Source: Zea mays (Eukaryota; Streptophyta; Magnoliopsida; Poales; Poaceae). From it: 64,000 bases of DNA. The notes below the pieces were generated by a model, which saw only the letters and a program-made list of their open reading frames with translations, was not told the DNA's origin and ran no database searches. Both the position numbers and the translations under genes were made by a program. Shown here piece after piece: positions 20,873 to 31,863 of this stretch; positions within the stretch are counted from its first letter, which is position 1; the number at the start of each line of letters is the position of its first letter. The stretch lies in assembly GCF_902167145.1 (NCBI RefSeq), contig NC_050104.1, positions 12,298,001 through 12,362,000 on the forward strand. The letters run 5' to 3'.

Positions 20873-23800
20873 ATGTCTGAGGAGAAGAAGGTTGCTGCCG
20901 AAATGAAGCTGAGCCTTTCTGAAGAGATGCATCTGGGTTTTCTTGAGTCAATGGCAAAGACGAATATGGAGAAGATTACAAGGGAGATTTTAGAAGGTTT
21001 ATCTGAAGATACTGGTGAGAGTGACAGTTACGATGCAGATAGCAGGGGTGAAGATTCCGAAGATCGGCCATGGCGACCAAGCCATTCAGTCTTCGGAAAA
21101 TCAACTATTGGGCAAAGTCACCTTGAAAACATGAAGGGGAGATACTTTCGAGATATGTCCATTGTGAGAGCAGATGCCGGAGAAAGAACTGTGCCGAGCC
21201 CTGAAGATGATGAAGTCGTTATCTTCCGAAGCTTTTTGAAAGCTGGGCTACGATTTCCTTTAAGCAGATTCGTGGTAGAAGTTCTGAAAATATATCAGGT
21301 TTACCTTCATCAACTTACCCCTGAAGCAATAATAAGAATGGGAATCTTCGTCTGGGCTGTGAAGAGTCAAGGTCTAGAGCCAAGTGCGAAAAGCTTTTGC
21401 AATATACATGAATTGTTATATGAAACGAAACCCTGGGGTAAAGAGCAATATCATAACAACTTTGGTTGCTACAACTTCGGTGCTCGCTCTGGATCAAGCT
21501 ATCCCGTGCCCACCTTTCGGAAGAGATGGCCCAGAGAATGGATGAAAGAATGGTTCTATGTAAAAAATGATTTGAAGGTTCGAGAAGATATTAAGGATAT
21601 CATCATGCGCCCCATTTGGCAGCGCTTCGGACTCCGGAAACCGAAGGTGGAAATGGACGAAGTAGCCGAAGAATGCCAACGGGCCTTCGGCGCAGTCTGC
21701 TCTTTTATCGGGACAAGGGATTTAATACAAGAGCACATTGCTTTCAGAGTGTGGCCTCTTGCAGATAACTGGGAAATGCCGAAAGAAACTGTTAAAGAAA
21801 CTGACGAAGGTGGGCTAATCAGGCTGAAATATACATTCAAGTATGGAGACAAATTCGTTGAACCCGATGATGATTGGTTAAAGAGCATTGAGACTTTAAG
21901 TGATGAATTGCTTGGGGTATATTCGAAGGCCGAAGATACTGCAATGTCAGCAGCCTTCGGAGGCCGAAGAAAGAAAAGACTGAACCGAGTTTTTGATGCA
22001 ATTGGGTTCGTATACCCCGACTACCATTATCCAGTGCGAGGGCAGAAAAGGAAAGGTACTACTTCAGCTGCTCCTAGCGAGCCAGCGCTAAAGAGAAAAA
22101 GGGTGAAAGTTCTCACACACCGGCCACGTTACATTGAACTAGCCACAGTGCCTGAATTCGGCAGTGGAACATCTTCAGCCCCCGAGGCTAAGGAACCAAC
22201 TCCGTTGCCCGGAGCCAAAGAGCTGGCCGAAGTACCAACAACAAAAGAATTGGAAGAATCAAAGACTCTGTTACCAGAAACCGAAGAGCTGGCCGAAGCG
22301 CCGTCGACAGAAAAGATGGAGGAAGCAAAAGCATCAACTGAGGGAGTGAAAATATCAGAAATTTTGAGTCCTACAGAAGAAATTAAAGCAGCAGAAATTA
22401 AAAAGGGGCCAACAGCGACCCCAAAAAGAAAAAGAATGGTTAATGTGTTAGATGTTTTGGAAACAATTAAACTTCCAAGCACAACCTCGAAGAAGACTGC
22501 TGAAACTTCTGAGGCGCTTGCTGAAGTATCCGTTGCTGAGGCTTCGAAGCAACAGACTGAAGTTGGAACTGGGCCTTCAGAACCAACCAAGGTAATACCT
22601 TTGGAAGCAGAAGAAGCAAAAATTGCAAGGGCAACTGAAGAAATGAAAATGTTAGAGCCTACTTTGGTCGAAGAAATTGATACTGCTGTCCCCGAAGCAA
22701 CTTCCAAAATATACGATTATATTGTGCGTCATGCTTCGGGGAAAAAGTTATCGGAAGAAGAAGTTTTTGAAGCTAATCACTATGCCAAAGAATTGAAATA
22801 TCCGAAGGGGCCCTAGTGTTCAATGGGACTGACGAAGAGGATTTCCTATACTGCCTCCCAGACAATAAAGAATTATCCGTCTGTCGGGAGATGTCTAGAA
22901 GTTTGGGGTTTCCGAAGCTTGAGGCTGGATTATGTGCTATGACGAAGGAGGATCTTGCGGATAGTCTTGCGTACAATAGCCTGAAGGTATGGGAATTGGA
23001 TGTTTACAATTTTTATAATTCGTAACTCATTCTTTTATTCTTATACCAACCTCTTTTTTTTACATATAGGGTTTAATTTTAAGCAACGCATTGAGAGCAC
23101 AAAAGAGTGCCGAAGATGAGAGCTATGAAATTGCGTTCAACAACCTACGATCAGAAGTTATTAACCTGAGAAATGAAGCTCTGGAAAAGGATAAAGTTCT
23201 GCTTACATTGGTAGACAAGGTAAAAAAGGACGAAGCTACCTCAAAGGCCCAGGCCGAAGCCCAAAGACGTGAAATTAAAGATCTTCAGAAACAGCTAGCT
23301 AGAGCTAAAGAAGAGCGTATACTTGAAGAAACAAAACGCGAGCTTAGTGATCAACTGGCCAATCATTTGGAGATGAGTGTTAAAGAGATTCGTGCGTCCC
23401 ATAGGAAATGTTATGTTAAATCCATAGAGTGCGTCAAAAAGATAAAATCTAGCTTCACCAGCGTTGGCGCATTCTCTAGTGAAGAGAATTTTTCAAGAGG
23501 CAATCCTGAAGGTCCAATGGAATGGATTAGTCACGAAGCAGAGGCCTTCGAGGAAATTCTGAATAGCCGTGGTGACATCTGCGCTTTTTCGGGTGCTAGG
23601 GGGATTGCTGCTGTTTTGGAGAGGAAAGGCTGCGAGCATGTAAAATCCTTAGCGCAGACCGAAGCTACCTTGTCCTCTGAAGACATTAAAGACCCCTCAC
23701 CCGAAGCAAGCATGGTTGGTGGGAAATTCTTCACCGATATCTGGGATAACGGCGGCCGAGAATTGGCGCAAGAAATTATTCAGAGGAGTGAAAAAGGTAT

Positions 23801-24092
23801 CCACGATGCTAGAAAAATAGCGGAAGCTACCGAAAAAAGTACAGAGCCCGAAGGGCAAATAGGTATTAATTAGTGGTTTTTATCAATGTGTAATTTTTAA
23901 TTACAGACTCTGCTCTCGGTTTGTAATAGTAATATAGCCGTATCTTTTCTTCCCTCAGAACCTGCTGAGGCATCTCCGGGTCCCCACCCGAAGGGGGACG
24001 ATGAAATTAGAATAATGGCCGAAGCCATTATGGACAAGGTTGTCAACCAACTATTGAACGAAGCTGTGGAGATAGTACTTAAAGAGGATTAA
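20873..24092 (+). pseudogene. Element B antisense gene, three exons, one frameshift
   Basis: Runs opposite to the element. Exons: 20873-22986, 23070-23862, 23959-24092, with GT..AG borders and consistent phases, giving about 1,013 residues if one base lost from the G run at 22807-22810 is allowed for. As it stands the first frame stops at 22814-22816. The N-terminal about 360 residues have the layout of the element A antisense gene: a PLSRFVVEVLKIYQVYLHQL..EAI segment, then a WMKEWFYVKND segment and a EHIAFRVWPL segment. Next comes a Glu/Ala/Lys-rich region with repeated KELAE-type units, a conserved FNGTDEEDFLYCLPDNKELS block, a long coiled coil in exon 2, and a short acidic C terminus. Function is unknown. 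Sequence identity with the element A gene is low but domain order and total length agree. Confidence 0.78.
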
Positions 24093-25051
24093 ATGCTATT
24101 GTAGAAACATTTGAAACGTAAAGATGTGTAATATATTGTAACTTTAGATGTAATATATAATCTATTTATAGTTTAATTCTTTACGATGCATGAAACTTTG
24201 CATACATACCGTTTTTTGAGCCTTCGGCGAAAAAAACACCTTCCCTTCTTTTCATGCTTCGTGAAGAAAATCCTTTCTATATCACAAGAATTCGCTTACT
24301 TCTCCGATGAAAAATGTCCAAGCTTCGTGAAATATTTTCCGAAGCTATAAAAAAGTTTTGTGTTGCGTTTCCGATGTGGCTATACTTCATCTCGATTTTT
24401 CTTGTGCCTTAGCACAATTTTTTCTTTTCTAAAATATGTTCTGAAGGTCAACACTGTATCCCCTTCTTGTTCCAGATGCATTATGCTGTATGATGCTTAT
24501 GTTATGCAGAAATGATGTGATGATGTTATGCTATGCAAAATGATATTTGTGCCGCAGATATATATCCCTGTAATAAAGCACACACACTTTTTATATCAGC
24601 GCTGACTTTTCGCTGTAAGCCTCCCTTAGGAGCTTCTTCGCCTTTTACTTTCAGCGGAATCAGCATTTATTTTTCGCTGTAAGCCTCCCTTAGGAGCTTC
24701 TTCGCCTTTTACTTTCAGCGGAATCAGCGTTTATTTTTCGCTGTAGGTTTAGAAAACTTACACTGCGCTCCCTTAGGAACGACTTTTTACTGTTTCAAAC
24801 AATTTGTACTGTGTCCGTTAGATCAAATTTTTGATAATTCAAAGGTCCTCCAAATCAGCATAAGTTCGTATGCTTCGTCAACTCAAACCTATGGAAAAAA
24901 CATATTTTTATTATGGTAAAAAACTAAAGTATTACAAGGAATTGAAATTCAATAAAAGACATTTAAACTCTTCATAATTGTTTCTTATTGACAAAAGGGT
25001 AATAGTGAATGTAGAAAATGCAAAAGAACTGCTGTTGAGGTAGGATATTTG
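24093..25051. other. Element B spacer where pol would lie
   Basis: About 960 bp of AT-rich non-coding sequence between the convergent antisense gene and gag. It holds the tandem repeat at 24596-24740 and no trace of RT or integrase. Confidence 0.6.
24596..24740. repeat. Tandem repeat of about 65 bp, two copies plus partial
   Basis: Unit: TTTTCGCTGTAAGCCTCCCT, TTAGGAGCTTCTTCGCC, then TACTTTCAGCGGAATCAGC. The ends can pair (CGCTG/CAGCG), so the RNA could form hairpins. Confidence 0.85.
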
Positions 25052-26569
25052 TCAATAAATGTGCTTCGACTCTGGCACATTGCTGTTGACTGTGCGAGCT
25101 TCAGACTCCTCTCTGAAATCCCTCTGAAGATGATTGTGCTGACTCCCTTCTGGCTGTTGTCCTCGCTGGGTCGGCGGTGGCGGTGGAGGTTGCTGCCAAG
25201 ATGCTTGGGGTTGGCTCGCCGAAGCAACAGAAGCTGCAGGGTGGTTGCCTACATATTCTGGAATATAAGGTGAGTGATACGAAGCAGTATGCATGACCTG
25301 CTTCGGCTGACTCTGTTGCGCTGCTGCTTCCGCTATTTCCTTCTGCTTCTGGATGGTAACATGGCACATCCTGGTAGTATGGCCCTTGTCTTCACCACAG
25401 AATAGGAAATATATTTTTCTTGGCTGGTCTCCAAACCTTCCCCCAAAGCCCCTGGCGCCTCTGCCCCTTTGCGCTGGCGGCCGAAAAGAACTCTGCTGTT
25501 GGGCCGAAGCTTGTGAAGAGTGTTGTGGCCTTTGCTGCTGGCTCCCTCGATCATCAGTTTGAGCAGAGTTATGGATTGACCTAACATGCCTCGGGTGAAA
25601 TCTTCCTCCGAAGCCCCTGGTCATTTCAGAGAACCTGAATGCTTCCTCCCTTCTTTGGCGGAAGTCATTGTTAGCTCGAATGTATTCGTCCATCTTCTGG
25701 AGCAGCTTCTCCAACGTTTGTGGTGGCTTCCTAGCAAAGTACTGTGCTGATGGTCCCGGCCGAAGCCCCTTAATCATGGCCTCAATGACAATTTCATTGG
25801 GCACTGTTGGCGCTTGTGCCCTCAGGCGCAGAAACCTCCGGACATACGCCTGAAGGTACTCTTCATGGTCCTGGGTACACTGGAAGAGAGCCTGAGCGGT
25901 GACTGGCTTCGTCTGAAACCCTTGAAAGCTAGTTATGAGCATATCCTTCAACTTCTGCCAAGAAGTGATTGTCCCTGGCCGAAGAGAAGAGTACCAAGTC
26001 TGGGCAACACTCCTGACAGCCATGACAAAAGATTTTGCCATGACTGCCGTATTGCCACCATACGAAGATATGGTTGCTTCATAGCTCATTAGGAATTGCT
26101 TCGGGTCTGTGTGACCGTCATACATGGGGAGCTGGGGTGGCTTGTAAGACTGTGGCCATGGTGTAGCCTGCAATTCTGTTGAGAGAGGAGAAGCATCATC
26201 AAAGGCAAAGTTTCCATGATGGAAATCTTCATACCAGTCATCCTCATTGTGGAAGCCTTCGTGATGAAGCTCTTTGCGTGGAGGCCTTCGGCTTTGATCA
26301 TCTTGAATAAGATGACGAACCTCTTCGGAAGCTTCGTCTATCTGTCTCTGAAGATCAGCTAGACGAGCCATCTTCTCCTTCTTGCGTTGCACTTGTTGCT
26401 GAAGGATCTCCAGGTTTTGGATCTCCTGATCCAGGTCATCCTCCGGAGGTGTTGGACTAACAGCCTTCCTCTTCTGGCTTCGGGCCTCTCTGAGAGAAAG
26501 GACATCCTGATTGGGATCCAGCGGCTGTAAAGTACCAGCCCCTGTCGCTGAAGCTTTTTTCAGCGGCAT
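25052..26569 (-). CDS. gag: Element B gag polyprotein
   Basis: An intact 505-residue frame from the ATG at 26569 (MPLKKASATG). An N-terminal coiled coil (about residues 45-95, Gln/Glu/Lys-rich) precedes a Retrotrans_gag capsid domain (about 140-300) with the segments PQLPMYDGHTDPKQFLMSYE, SWQKLKDMLITSFQGFQ and YLQAYVRRFLRLR. An Arg/Gly/Gln-rich nucleic-acid-binding region follows, with a degenerate zinc knuckle FCGEDKGHTTRMC in which the first Cys is replaced, then a Pro/Gln-rich tail. Gag would form the cytoplasmic particle. There is no protease downstream. This is the only gag in the window without a visible lesion, consistent with the youth of the insertion. Confidence 0.88.
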   Translation of the reverse strand: MPLKKASATGAGTLQPLDPNQDVLSLREARSQKRKAVSPTPPEDDLDQEIQNLEILQQQVQRKKEKMARLADLQRQIDEASEEVRHLIQDDQSRRPPRKELHHEGFHNEDDWYEDFHHGNFAFDDASPLSTELQATPWPQSYKPPQLPMYDGHTDPKQFLMSYEATISSYGGNTAVMAKSFVMAVRSVAQTWYSSLRPGTITSWQKLKDMLITSFQGFQTKPVTAQALFQCTQDHEEYLQAYVRRFLRLRAQAPTVPNEIVIEAMIKGLRPGPSAQYFARKPPQTLEKLLQKMDEYIRANNDFRQRREEAFRFSEMTRGFGGRFHPRHVRSIHNSAQTDDRGSQQQRPQHSSQASAQQQSSFRPPAQRGRGARGFGGRFGDQPRKIYFLFCGEDKGHTTRMCHVTIQKQKEIAEAAAQQSQPKQVMHTASYHSPYIPEYVGNHPAASVASASQPQASWQQPPPPPPTQRGQQPEGSQHNHLQRDFREESEARTVNSNVPESKHIY

Positions 26570-26627
26570 GACGAAGGTGATGCTTGCCGAAGTTGTTCAA
26601 AACTCAAGAAATGGAAGTGAGTTCACC

Positions 26628-26641
26628 GGAGGTGGGCGCCA
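26628..26641 (-). other. Element B primer binding site
   Basis: Minus-strand TGGCGCCCACCTCC lies one base inside the 5' LTR. Confidence 0.7.
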
Positions 26642-26642
26642 A

Positions 26643-27340
26643 TGTTGGGGACTTGTTCTCAAATGCTAAGAATTAAGAACAAGGCAACACGAAATGTTAA
26701 ATGTTAATATCCTTCGCCCTTCGAAGCATTATTTCCCTAAGGATATAATGATTTTTTGGACGAAGGTTATGAAGGACATACCTTCATCAGCATAAAATAT
26801 AATAATGAAGAAGGAATCATATGAAACATACAAATTAACATGAACGGTTATGTATTATTGACAACTCATTTCTATTTTATTATGATGGAAGAATAGAAAT
26901 GATATCAAATTACAAATGTACCTTCAGCTTGTGAAAAGGTAAAAGTACAAGTGTGACACAAAAGTCAATGCCCAATCCGCGTGAACAGTACAGGAATACT
27001 GTTCACCTATTTATAGGCACGGGTCGCAGCCCATGCAAAATTACATTAATACCCATTACATTTAACAATAACCCTATAGTAATTCTTCGAGGACTAATTT
27101 GGCTTTTCATCTTTAAGTCGGTTCCCCTTTTCTGCCGTTATGCCGAAGCTTTTCTGCACATAGCTTCGTGATCGTCTTATCCTTCGTCGTGATCGCCTTT
27201 CGTCCCAGTCAAGCTTCGTCTTTAACCGTGCTTTTGTATACCCACAATCTAACTTCGAAGGTGCCTGTTTACATATTTCTCTTGGAAAACATTGTTAAAT
27301 CATGTTTTTGAGGACCTTCGGAAGCCGAAGGCCCCCAACA
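26643..27340 (-). repeat. Element B 5' LTR
   Basis: 698 bp, the promoter-bearing copy. It retains C or G at all but one of the CpG positions where the LTR pair differs. Confidence 0.95.
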
Positions 27341-27345
27341 AAAAT
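27341..27345. repeat. Target site duplication of element B (right), AAAAT
   Basis: Matches 19874-19878. Confidence 0.9.
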
Positions 27346-27524
27346 AAAACTTGGAGATGGTAACATGTATAAAACTTAAACTTATGATTAAAACTTAGCT
27401 TAGAAAATTAACTTAATATTCTTTGATCAACTATAATTTTAAATAGTGCTAAAAATTAATGTGTAGACATTTGCACAACTCTTACACTTAAGAAAATATT
27501 GAAAATAAAAATAGTAATGTTCTT
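27346..27524. other. Background between elements B and H, no gene
   Basis: AT-rich sequence. It joins the pol tail of element H abruptly at about 27520. Confidence 0.4.
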
Positions 27525-27776
27525 AGCCAAAATGCCCAACCCAGCCCACATGGCTAGTGATGAGGACATCACTTCAATACATACAATGAATGGACCGATA
27601 ACACGATCGTGCGCACGACAGCTAAATCTCCAGGTACGTTCTATCCTAGTCAATTGTGTTTCAGAGCTTACGGTTGGGGTCATGGATGTTTTGATGATTA
27701 GGAACCTTGGAGAGGACCAACAAGGACTTGGGAAAGGCCAAGGTGTTGAGGAGGAGCAGCAAGGGCGCCCACAATA
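27525..27776 (+). pseudogene. pol: Element H pol C-terminal tail fragment
   Basis: Reads a segment with GPITRSCARQLNLQV, characteristic of the tail after integrase in plant gypsy polyproteins, then NLGEDQQGLGKG and a Gln-rich end at a TAG (27775-27777 region). The same frame stays open another about 40 codons after that stop, which may be the original end. The upstream pol is absent. Confidence 0.6.
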
Positions 27777-27779
27777 GGA

Positions 27780-28426
27780 AGGAGATCAAGTCCGACTCGA
27801 CTACGACTCCATCTTGGGTTCCATGACCAGTCTGCACAAAAATGGACGCCCAGGACGCATCCGGAATCCGATTGCGACGGACTTGATATGGTTGGAAAGA
27901 TAAGGAGATTATCTAACGAACCCAACTAGTTTCACCTTAAAATTCATCTGGAGTCAACAGGAATCGTCGAAACAATTCAGCGTTTAGATTCTGTTTTGGT
28001 GCTGCGTCACCGTCTGTTGGGCTGTTGGGCCATGTATCGCGTCGGAGCCCATTAGGGGCGAGATCAGGGGCCACGCACGCCCTAATACTCTATTTATTCA
28101 GCAGCCACCGCCACATTAGTTTTAGGGTTTTGCTTAGATCATTCTGTCATCGAACAGTGTCGCCGTCTTCGGTTTGTGAGACCCCATCCCGTAATCAATA
28201 CAATTTTGGTTGCGTTTCTTTCCTGTTCTTGCTTGTGTGCTTGATTACGCTTGCAGTGATAAGTCTTCGTGGCGAGGTCACTCATGTGTCACGGGTGATA
28301 ACCAATGAAGCCGTGGTGTAGTGATTGAGAGGAACCGTTCGCTCGGAGCCTTGGATCATCAACGTCGAGATCTCCACTCAATCAAGTTATCGTATCTCAC
28401 GGAAGATCGGGTCGCGTCTTCTATCA
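27780..28426 (+). repeat. Element H LTR (left border uncertain)
   Basis: The right border is set by ..CTATCA two bases before the PBS. A TATTTATT-type box near 28090 followed by a leader-like stretch fits U3-R-U5 order. The left border could not be fixed without the partner LTR and may lie as far right as about 28016 (TGTTGGGCTG). Confidence 0.4.
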
Positions 28427-28428
28427 AG

Positions 28429-28440
28429 TGGTATCAGATT
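28429..28440 (+). other. Element H primer binding site (initiator Met tRNA type)
   Basis: TGGTATCAGATT, close to the standard TGGTATCAGAGC. Confidence 0.75.
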
Positions 28441-29641
28441 TCCAGGTTGCCCGTAAGGTATAATCCTATCTTTAGATTAGTTTTGTTTCGTCCCATAGTC
28501 CAAAAAAGCCAAAAAAATTTAATTACGATCAGTTTGTCCCAACCTAAAACCATTGCCTTAGCCTTTGCACAATTCAGTTTTAGAGTCCGCAGTTCTGAGT
28601 TCGTGTTCTAGGTTGAGTTTGGTTGCTGGTTTAGATTTGTTTTGGTTCAATTTAATTCTTTCCATCCGCTTCCATCCTACAAAATCGACCATATCCACAA
28701 AACAGATTCTATCTCTAAAACCGACCCTATCCACAAAACAGATCCTATCTCTAAAACCGACCCTATCCACAAAACAGATCCTATCTCTAAAACCGACCCT
28801 ATCCACAAAACCGAACCCCACCCTTCCAACACCTCACCAGAAACCATGATTCGGAGTCCAAACCTAAAACGGCCATAACTTTCGCCTCAGAACTCAAATC
28901 GGGCCCATTTTTTTTCAAATCACACAGAATTAAATTTCGCATCCAATTCTTTCTCGCTTCGCCGGATTCACCATTTTTAAAATTCCTAAATTCGGCTTGG
29001 AAATAGGACTCCTTATTTTCCAAACATTTATTCCGATTTTAGGGCAAACTTGCAGAAATTCCAGAGGACACGTCTTTGCACAAAAAAATCTGAAACTTGG
29101 TGTGTTTCCTTCTTATGTGCTGCTGCAAAAGAGAAAAATATAGAAAAATATTTGAAAAAAATCGCAAGAAAAAGAGAGAAAAAAAGAGTAGCACATAAGC
29201 AGAAACACCAGTGTTCTGTGCACCTCTGTGATTATTTTGCCCCAAGCCTGTTTTCTTGCTGCACCTAGATACTTGTACTTCTTTTTTGTGCCTTGGTTCA
29301 ACTGTTCTATTACATTTTCTAGGCCAGCAACTAGGACGAGTACTTAGAACATTTATTCAGCATTGCTATCTGTTACTGACTTGTGTGCCACATGTATATA
29401 TATATAGTCAGCCTTCCTAGAGCTCCAACTTTCTCTCGAGCAGAATAGGTACTCCTTTGCAATCACACCCACGCTCGTTGGACAGTCACACCGGTCACCG
29501 TTTGCCACCTGCAGTGCTGGTAAGAACCTTGTAAGAGCGGGGTAAGACGCTTCATAACTTGTGTTCCACCACCACCACCCTGAGAGATAGTTGTAGGGTT
29601 CACATTGTTTGTTGCCTTTTTGTCTCTGTTTTGTGCTAGCA
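28441..29641 (+). other. Element H untranslated leader
   Basis: About 1.2 kb between PBS and gag with no supportable gene. It contains the 36-bp repeat array at 28688-28818. Confidence 0.5.
28688..28818. repeat. 36-bp tandem repeat, about 3.5 copies
   Basis: Unit CTATCCACAAAACAGATCCT followed by ATCTCTAAAACCGACC, nearly perfect between copies. It lies in the gag leader. Confidence 0.93.
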
Positions 29642-30669
29642 ATGACAGGACCAAAGAACCAAATGGACAAGGAGAAGGGGCCTAAGCTTAACGATGATGA
29701 GTGTGTCTGTCAGCTGGAATTGAAGGAGATGATGCGCGCGATGACTGAAGCTTTTAAAAATACCAGGACTCTGCGACGACATCCTATGAGCAGCTTGATC
29801 AACGAGTTGCTGAACTTGTTACACGCATGGACGTACTGGAGGCTCGTCCCCCACCACCAACTCTAGCCCCAGCTCACTCTCCTGTGTACGACGACGACGA
29901 CAATGTTTATGCACTGCTGCGACGACGCCTCGCACGTAATCGACAAGGTATGGGAGGTAATGGTAGACGTTGTCATCATAATCCTGAACCAGACCATGAT
30001 CCATTTGCTAAGATTAAGTTCTCTATTCCACCGTTCATGGGTTCTTATGATGCTGAAGCTTACTTAGACTGTGAGATGACGGTAGAAAAAAAATTTAATT
30101 CCCATCTTGTTCTTGAGCAGCATAGGGTTAGACAAGCGACTAGTGAATTTAAAGATTTTGCTACCATTTGGTGGAATGAACTTGTTAACACATGTGCTAC
30201 ACCACAAACATGGAATGCGTTAAAAGAGGAGATGCGAGCTCGCTTTGTTCCCCCTTCTTATAGACATGATCTTCGAAAAAAATTGCAACGCTTATATCAG
30301 GGAGACATGTCGGTACATGAATACTACTAAGAGCTTCAAAAAAGGTATGCTACGATGTGGGGTAGTTGAGGATCCGGAGGATCAAATGGTTAGGTTTTAT
30401 GAGGGATTGAGGCGGGAGATTTAGGATATTGTTGATTATAAAGAATATCATTCTATACAATGTTTGTTCCATCTTTCTATGTTGGCAGAAAAAGAATTGT
30501 AGGGTCGTCAATAGCGGAGGAGAAGCACCTTCGCGCCACGACAGCCACCGGCGCTAGCCAAGGCATCATCCTCTTCGGCCGTACGGACGTCCATACCTTC
30601 CTCCACCAGCGGCACACGCAGCGCCGCACCTTCGGCAACACAGGGACACGACAACAGCAAGTCCTTGGT
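29642..30669 (+). pseudogene. gag: Element H gag, N-terminal and capsid part, broken
   Basis: Starts MTGPKNQMDKEKG at 29642. A frameshift near 29758 moves the coding frame, which then runs through an MDVLEARPPPP coiled-coil end to a capsid domain with FSIPPFMGSYDAEAYLD and FKDFATIWWNELVN segments, an MRARFVPPSY segment and a RLYQGDMSVHEYY segment. A TAA at 30328-30330 replaces a Gln codon, and further shifts follow to 30669, where element C is inserted. The zinc knuckle and protease continue at 59107. Gag would package element RNA in the cytoplasm, but this copy cannot. Confidence 0.8.
30665..30669. repeat. Target site duplication of element C (left), TTGGT
   Basis: Repeated at 59102-59106. 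Removing C restores the gag frame context of element H. Confidence 0.93.
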
Positions 30670-31844
30670 TGAAAGTCACCTAGAGGGGGGTGAATAGGCA
30701 AATCTAAAATTTATAAACTTTAAGCACCACTACAAGTTGGGGTTAGCGTAGAAATAAAAGCGGGTCCGAAAGAGAGGGCGAAAACAAATCACAAGCAAAT
30801 GAAGAGTGTGACACGATGATTTGTTTTACCGAGGTTCGGTTCTTACAAACCTACTCCCCGTTGAGGTGGTCACAAAGACCGGGTCTCTTTCAACCCTTTC
30901 CCTCTCTCAAACGGTCACTTAGACCAAGTGAGCTTTTCTCCTCAATCAATTGGGACACTTAGTCCCCACAAGGACCACCACACAATTGGTGTCTCTTGCT
31001 TTGATTACAAAGTTGTTGAGAACAAGAAATGGGGAAGAAGAAAAGCGATCCAAGCGCAAGAGCTCAAAGAACACGGGCAAAACTCTCTCTTCTAGTCACT
31101 AATTGCTTTGAGTGGAATTGGGACATGGAGAGGCTTTGATTCAATCTAATTGTGTCTTGTATTGAATGCACTAGCTCTTGTATTGAATGTGTTGGCTGAA
31201 AAACTTGGATGCCTTGAAGTGTGGTGGTTGGGGGGTATTTATAGCCCCAACCACCAAAATGGGCGTTGGTGAAGGCTACTGTCGATGGGCACACCGGACA
31301 GTCCAGTGCGCCAGCCACGTCACCCAACCGTTGGGGTTCGACCGTTGGAGCTCTGACAAGTGGGGCCACCGGACAGTCACTGTTCACTGTCCGGTGTGCC
31401 TTCTGGCGCCTGCTCTGATTCTGCGCGCGCTGTCCGCGCACTGTTCACGCACTGTACACTTTTGCAGACGACCGTTGGCGCTGTTAGCCGTTGCTCCGCT
31501 TGGCACACCGGATAGTCCGGTGCTACCCCGGACAGTCTGGTGAATTATAGCGGAGTGGCTCCCCAAATTCCCGAAGCTGAGCAGTTCAGGGTGGTTCTCC
31601 CTGGTGCACCGGACACTGTCCGGTGGCACACCGGACTGTCCGGTGCGCCAGACCAGAGCAGCCTTCAGTTGTCTTTTGCTCCTTTCTTTTTGAACCCTTT
31701 CTTGGACTTTTTATTGGTTTCTGTTGGACCTTTGGCACCTGTAGAACTTATAATCTAGAGCAAACTAGTTAGTCCAATTATTTGTGTTAGGCAATTCAAC
31801 CACCAAAATTACTTAGGAAAAGGTTTGACCCTATTTCCCTTTCA
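30670..31844 (-). repeat. Element C 3' LTR
   Basis: 1175 bp. It has many CACCGGAC/GTCCGGTG palindromes and indels relative to the 5' LTR (57906-59101), so the element is older than A or B. Confidence 0.92.
31607..31645. repeat. Sirevirus LTR palindromes
   Basis: Two adjacent perfect palindromes, CACCGGACACTGTCCGGTG (31607-31625) and CACCGGACTGTCCGGTG (31629-31645). Weaker copies lie at about 31291-31313, 31377-31400 and 31505-31543. They are a known conserved, possibly regulatory feature of Sirevirus LTRs. Confidence 0.88.
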
Positions 31845-31863
31845 ATCTCCCCCTTTTTGGTGA
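31845..31863 (-). other. Element C polypurine tract
   Basis: Minus-strand ACCAAAAAGGGGGAGAT directly abuts the 3' LTR. Confidence 0.85.

Larger units (their letters stand above)
19879..27340 (-). mobile_element. Element B: non-autonomous Ty3/gypsy retrotransposon with antisense gene
   Basis: Two 698-bp LTRs starting TGTTGGGGACTTG and ending CCCCCAACA, with AAAAT target duplications. Minus orientation is set by the PBS next to the right LTR and the purine tract next to the left LTR. It encodes gag (26569-25052) but no protease, RT, RNase H or integrase. A three-exon gene lies on the opposite strand. The LTRs differ at five positions of 698, so this is a recent insertion. CTTCGG/CCGAAG motifs are unusually frequent throughout the LTRs and interior. 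Family not recognised by name. Confidence 0.92.
27525..30669 (+). mobile_element. Element H: decayed Ty3/gypsy element, left part
   Basis: Plus-strand order is a pol C-terminal tail, an LTR, an initiator-Met-type PBS (28429), an untranslated leader of about 1.2 kb, then gag. It is cut at 30669 by element C and resumes at 59107. A pol tail in front of the LTR means this is an LTR between two interiors, or the right end of one copy fused to the next. The left side is truncated near 27520. Multiple stops and frameshifts make it inactive and old. Confidence 0.75.

Noticed and set aside
20873..24092. Host gene interpretation of the spliced plus-strand gene
   Set aside because: It lies wholly between the LTRs of element B, in the place and direction of known antisense transposon genes, and resembles the gene in element A.
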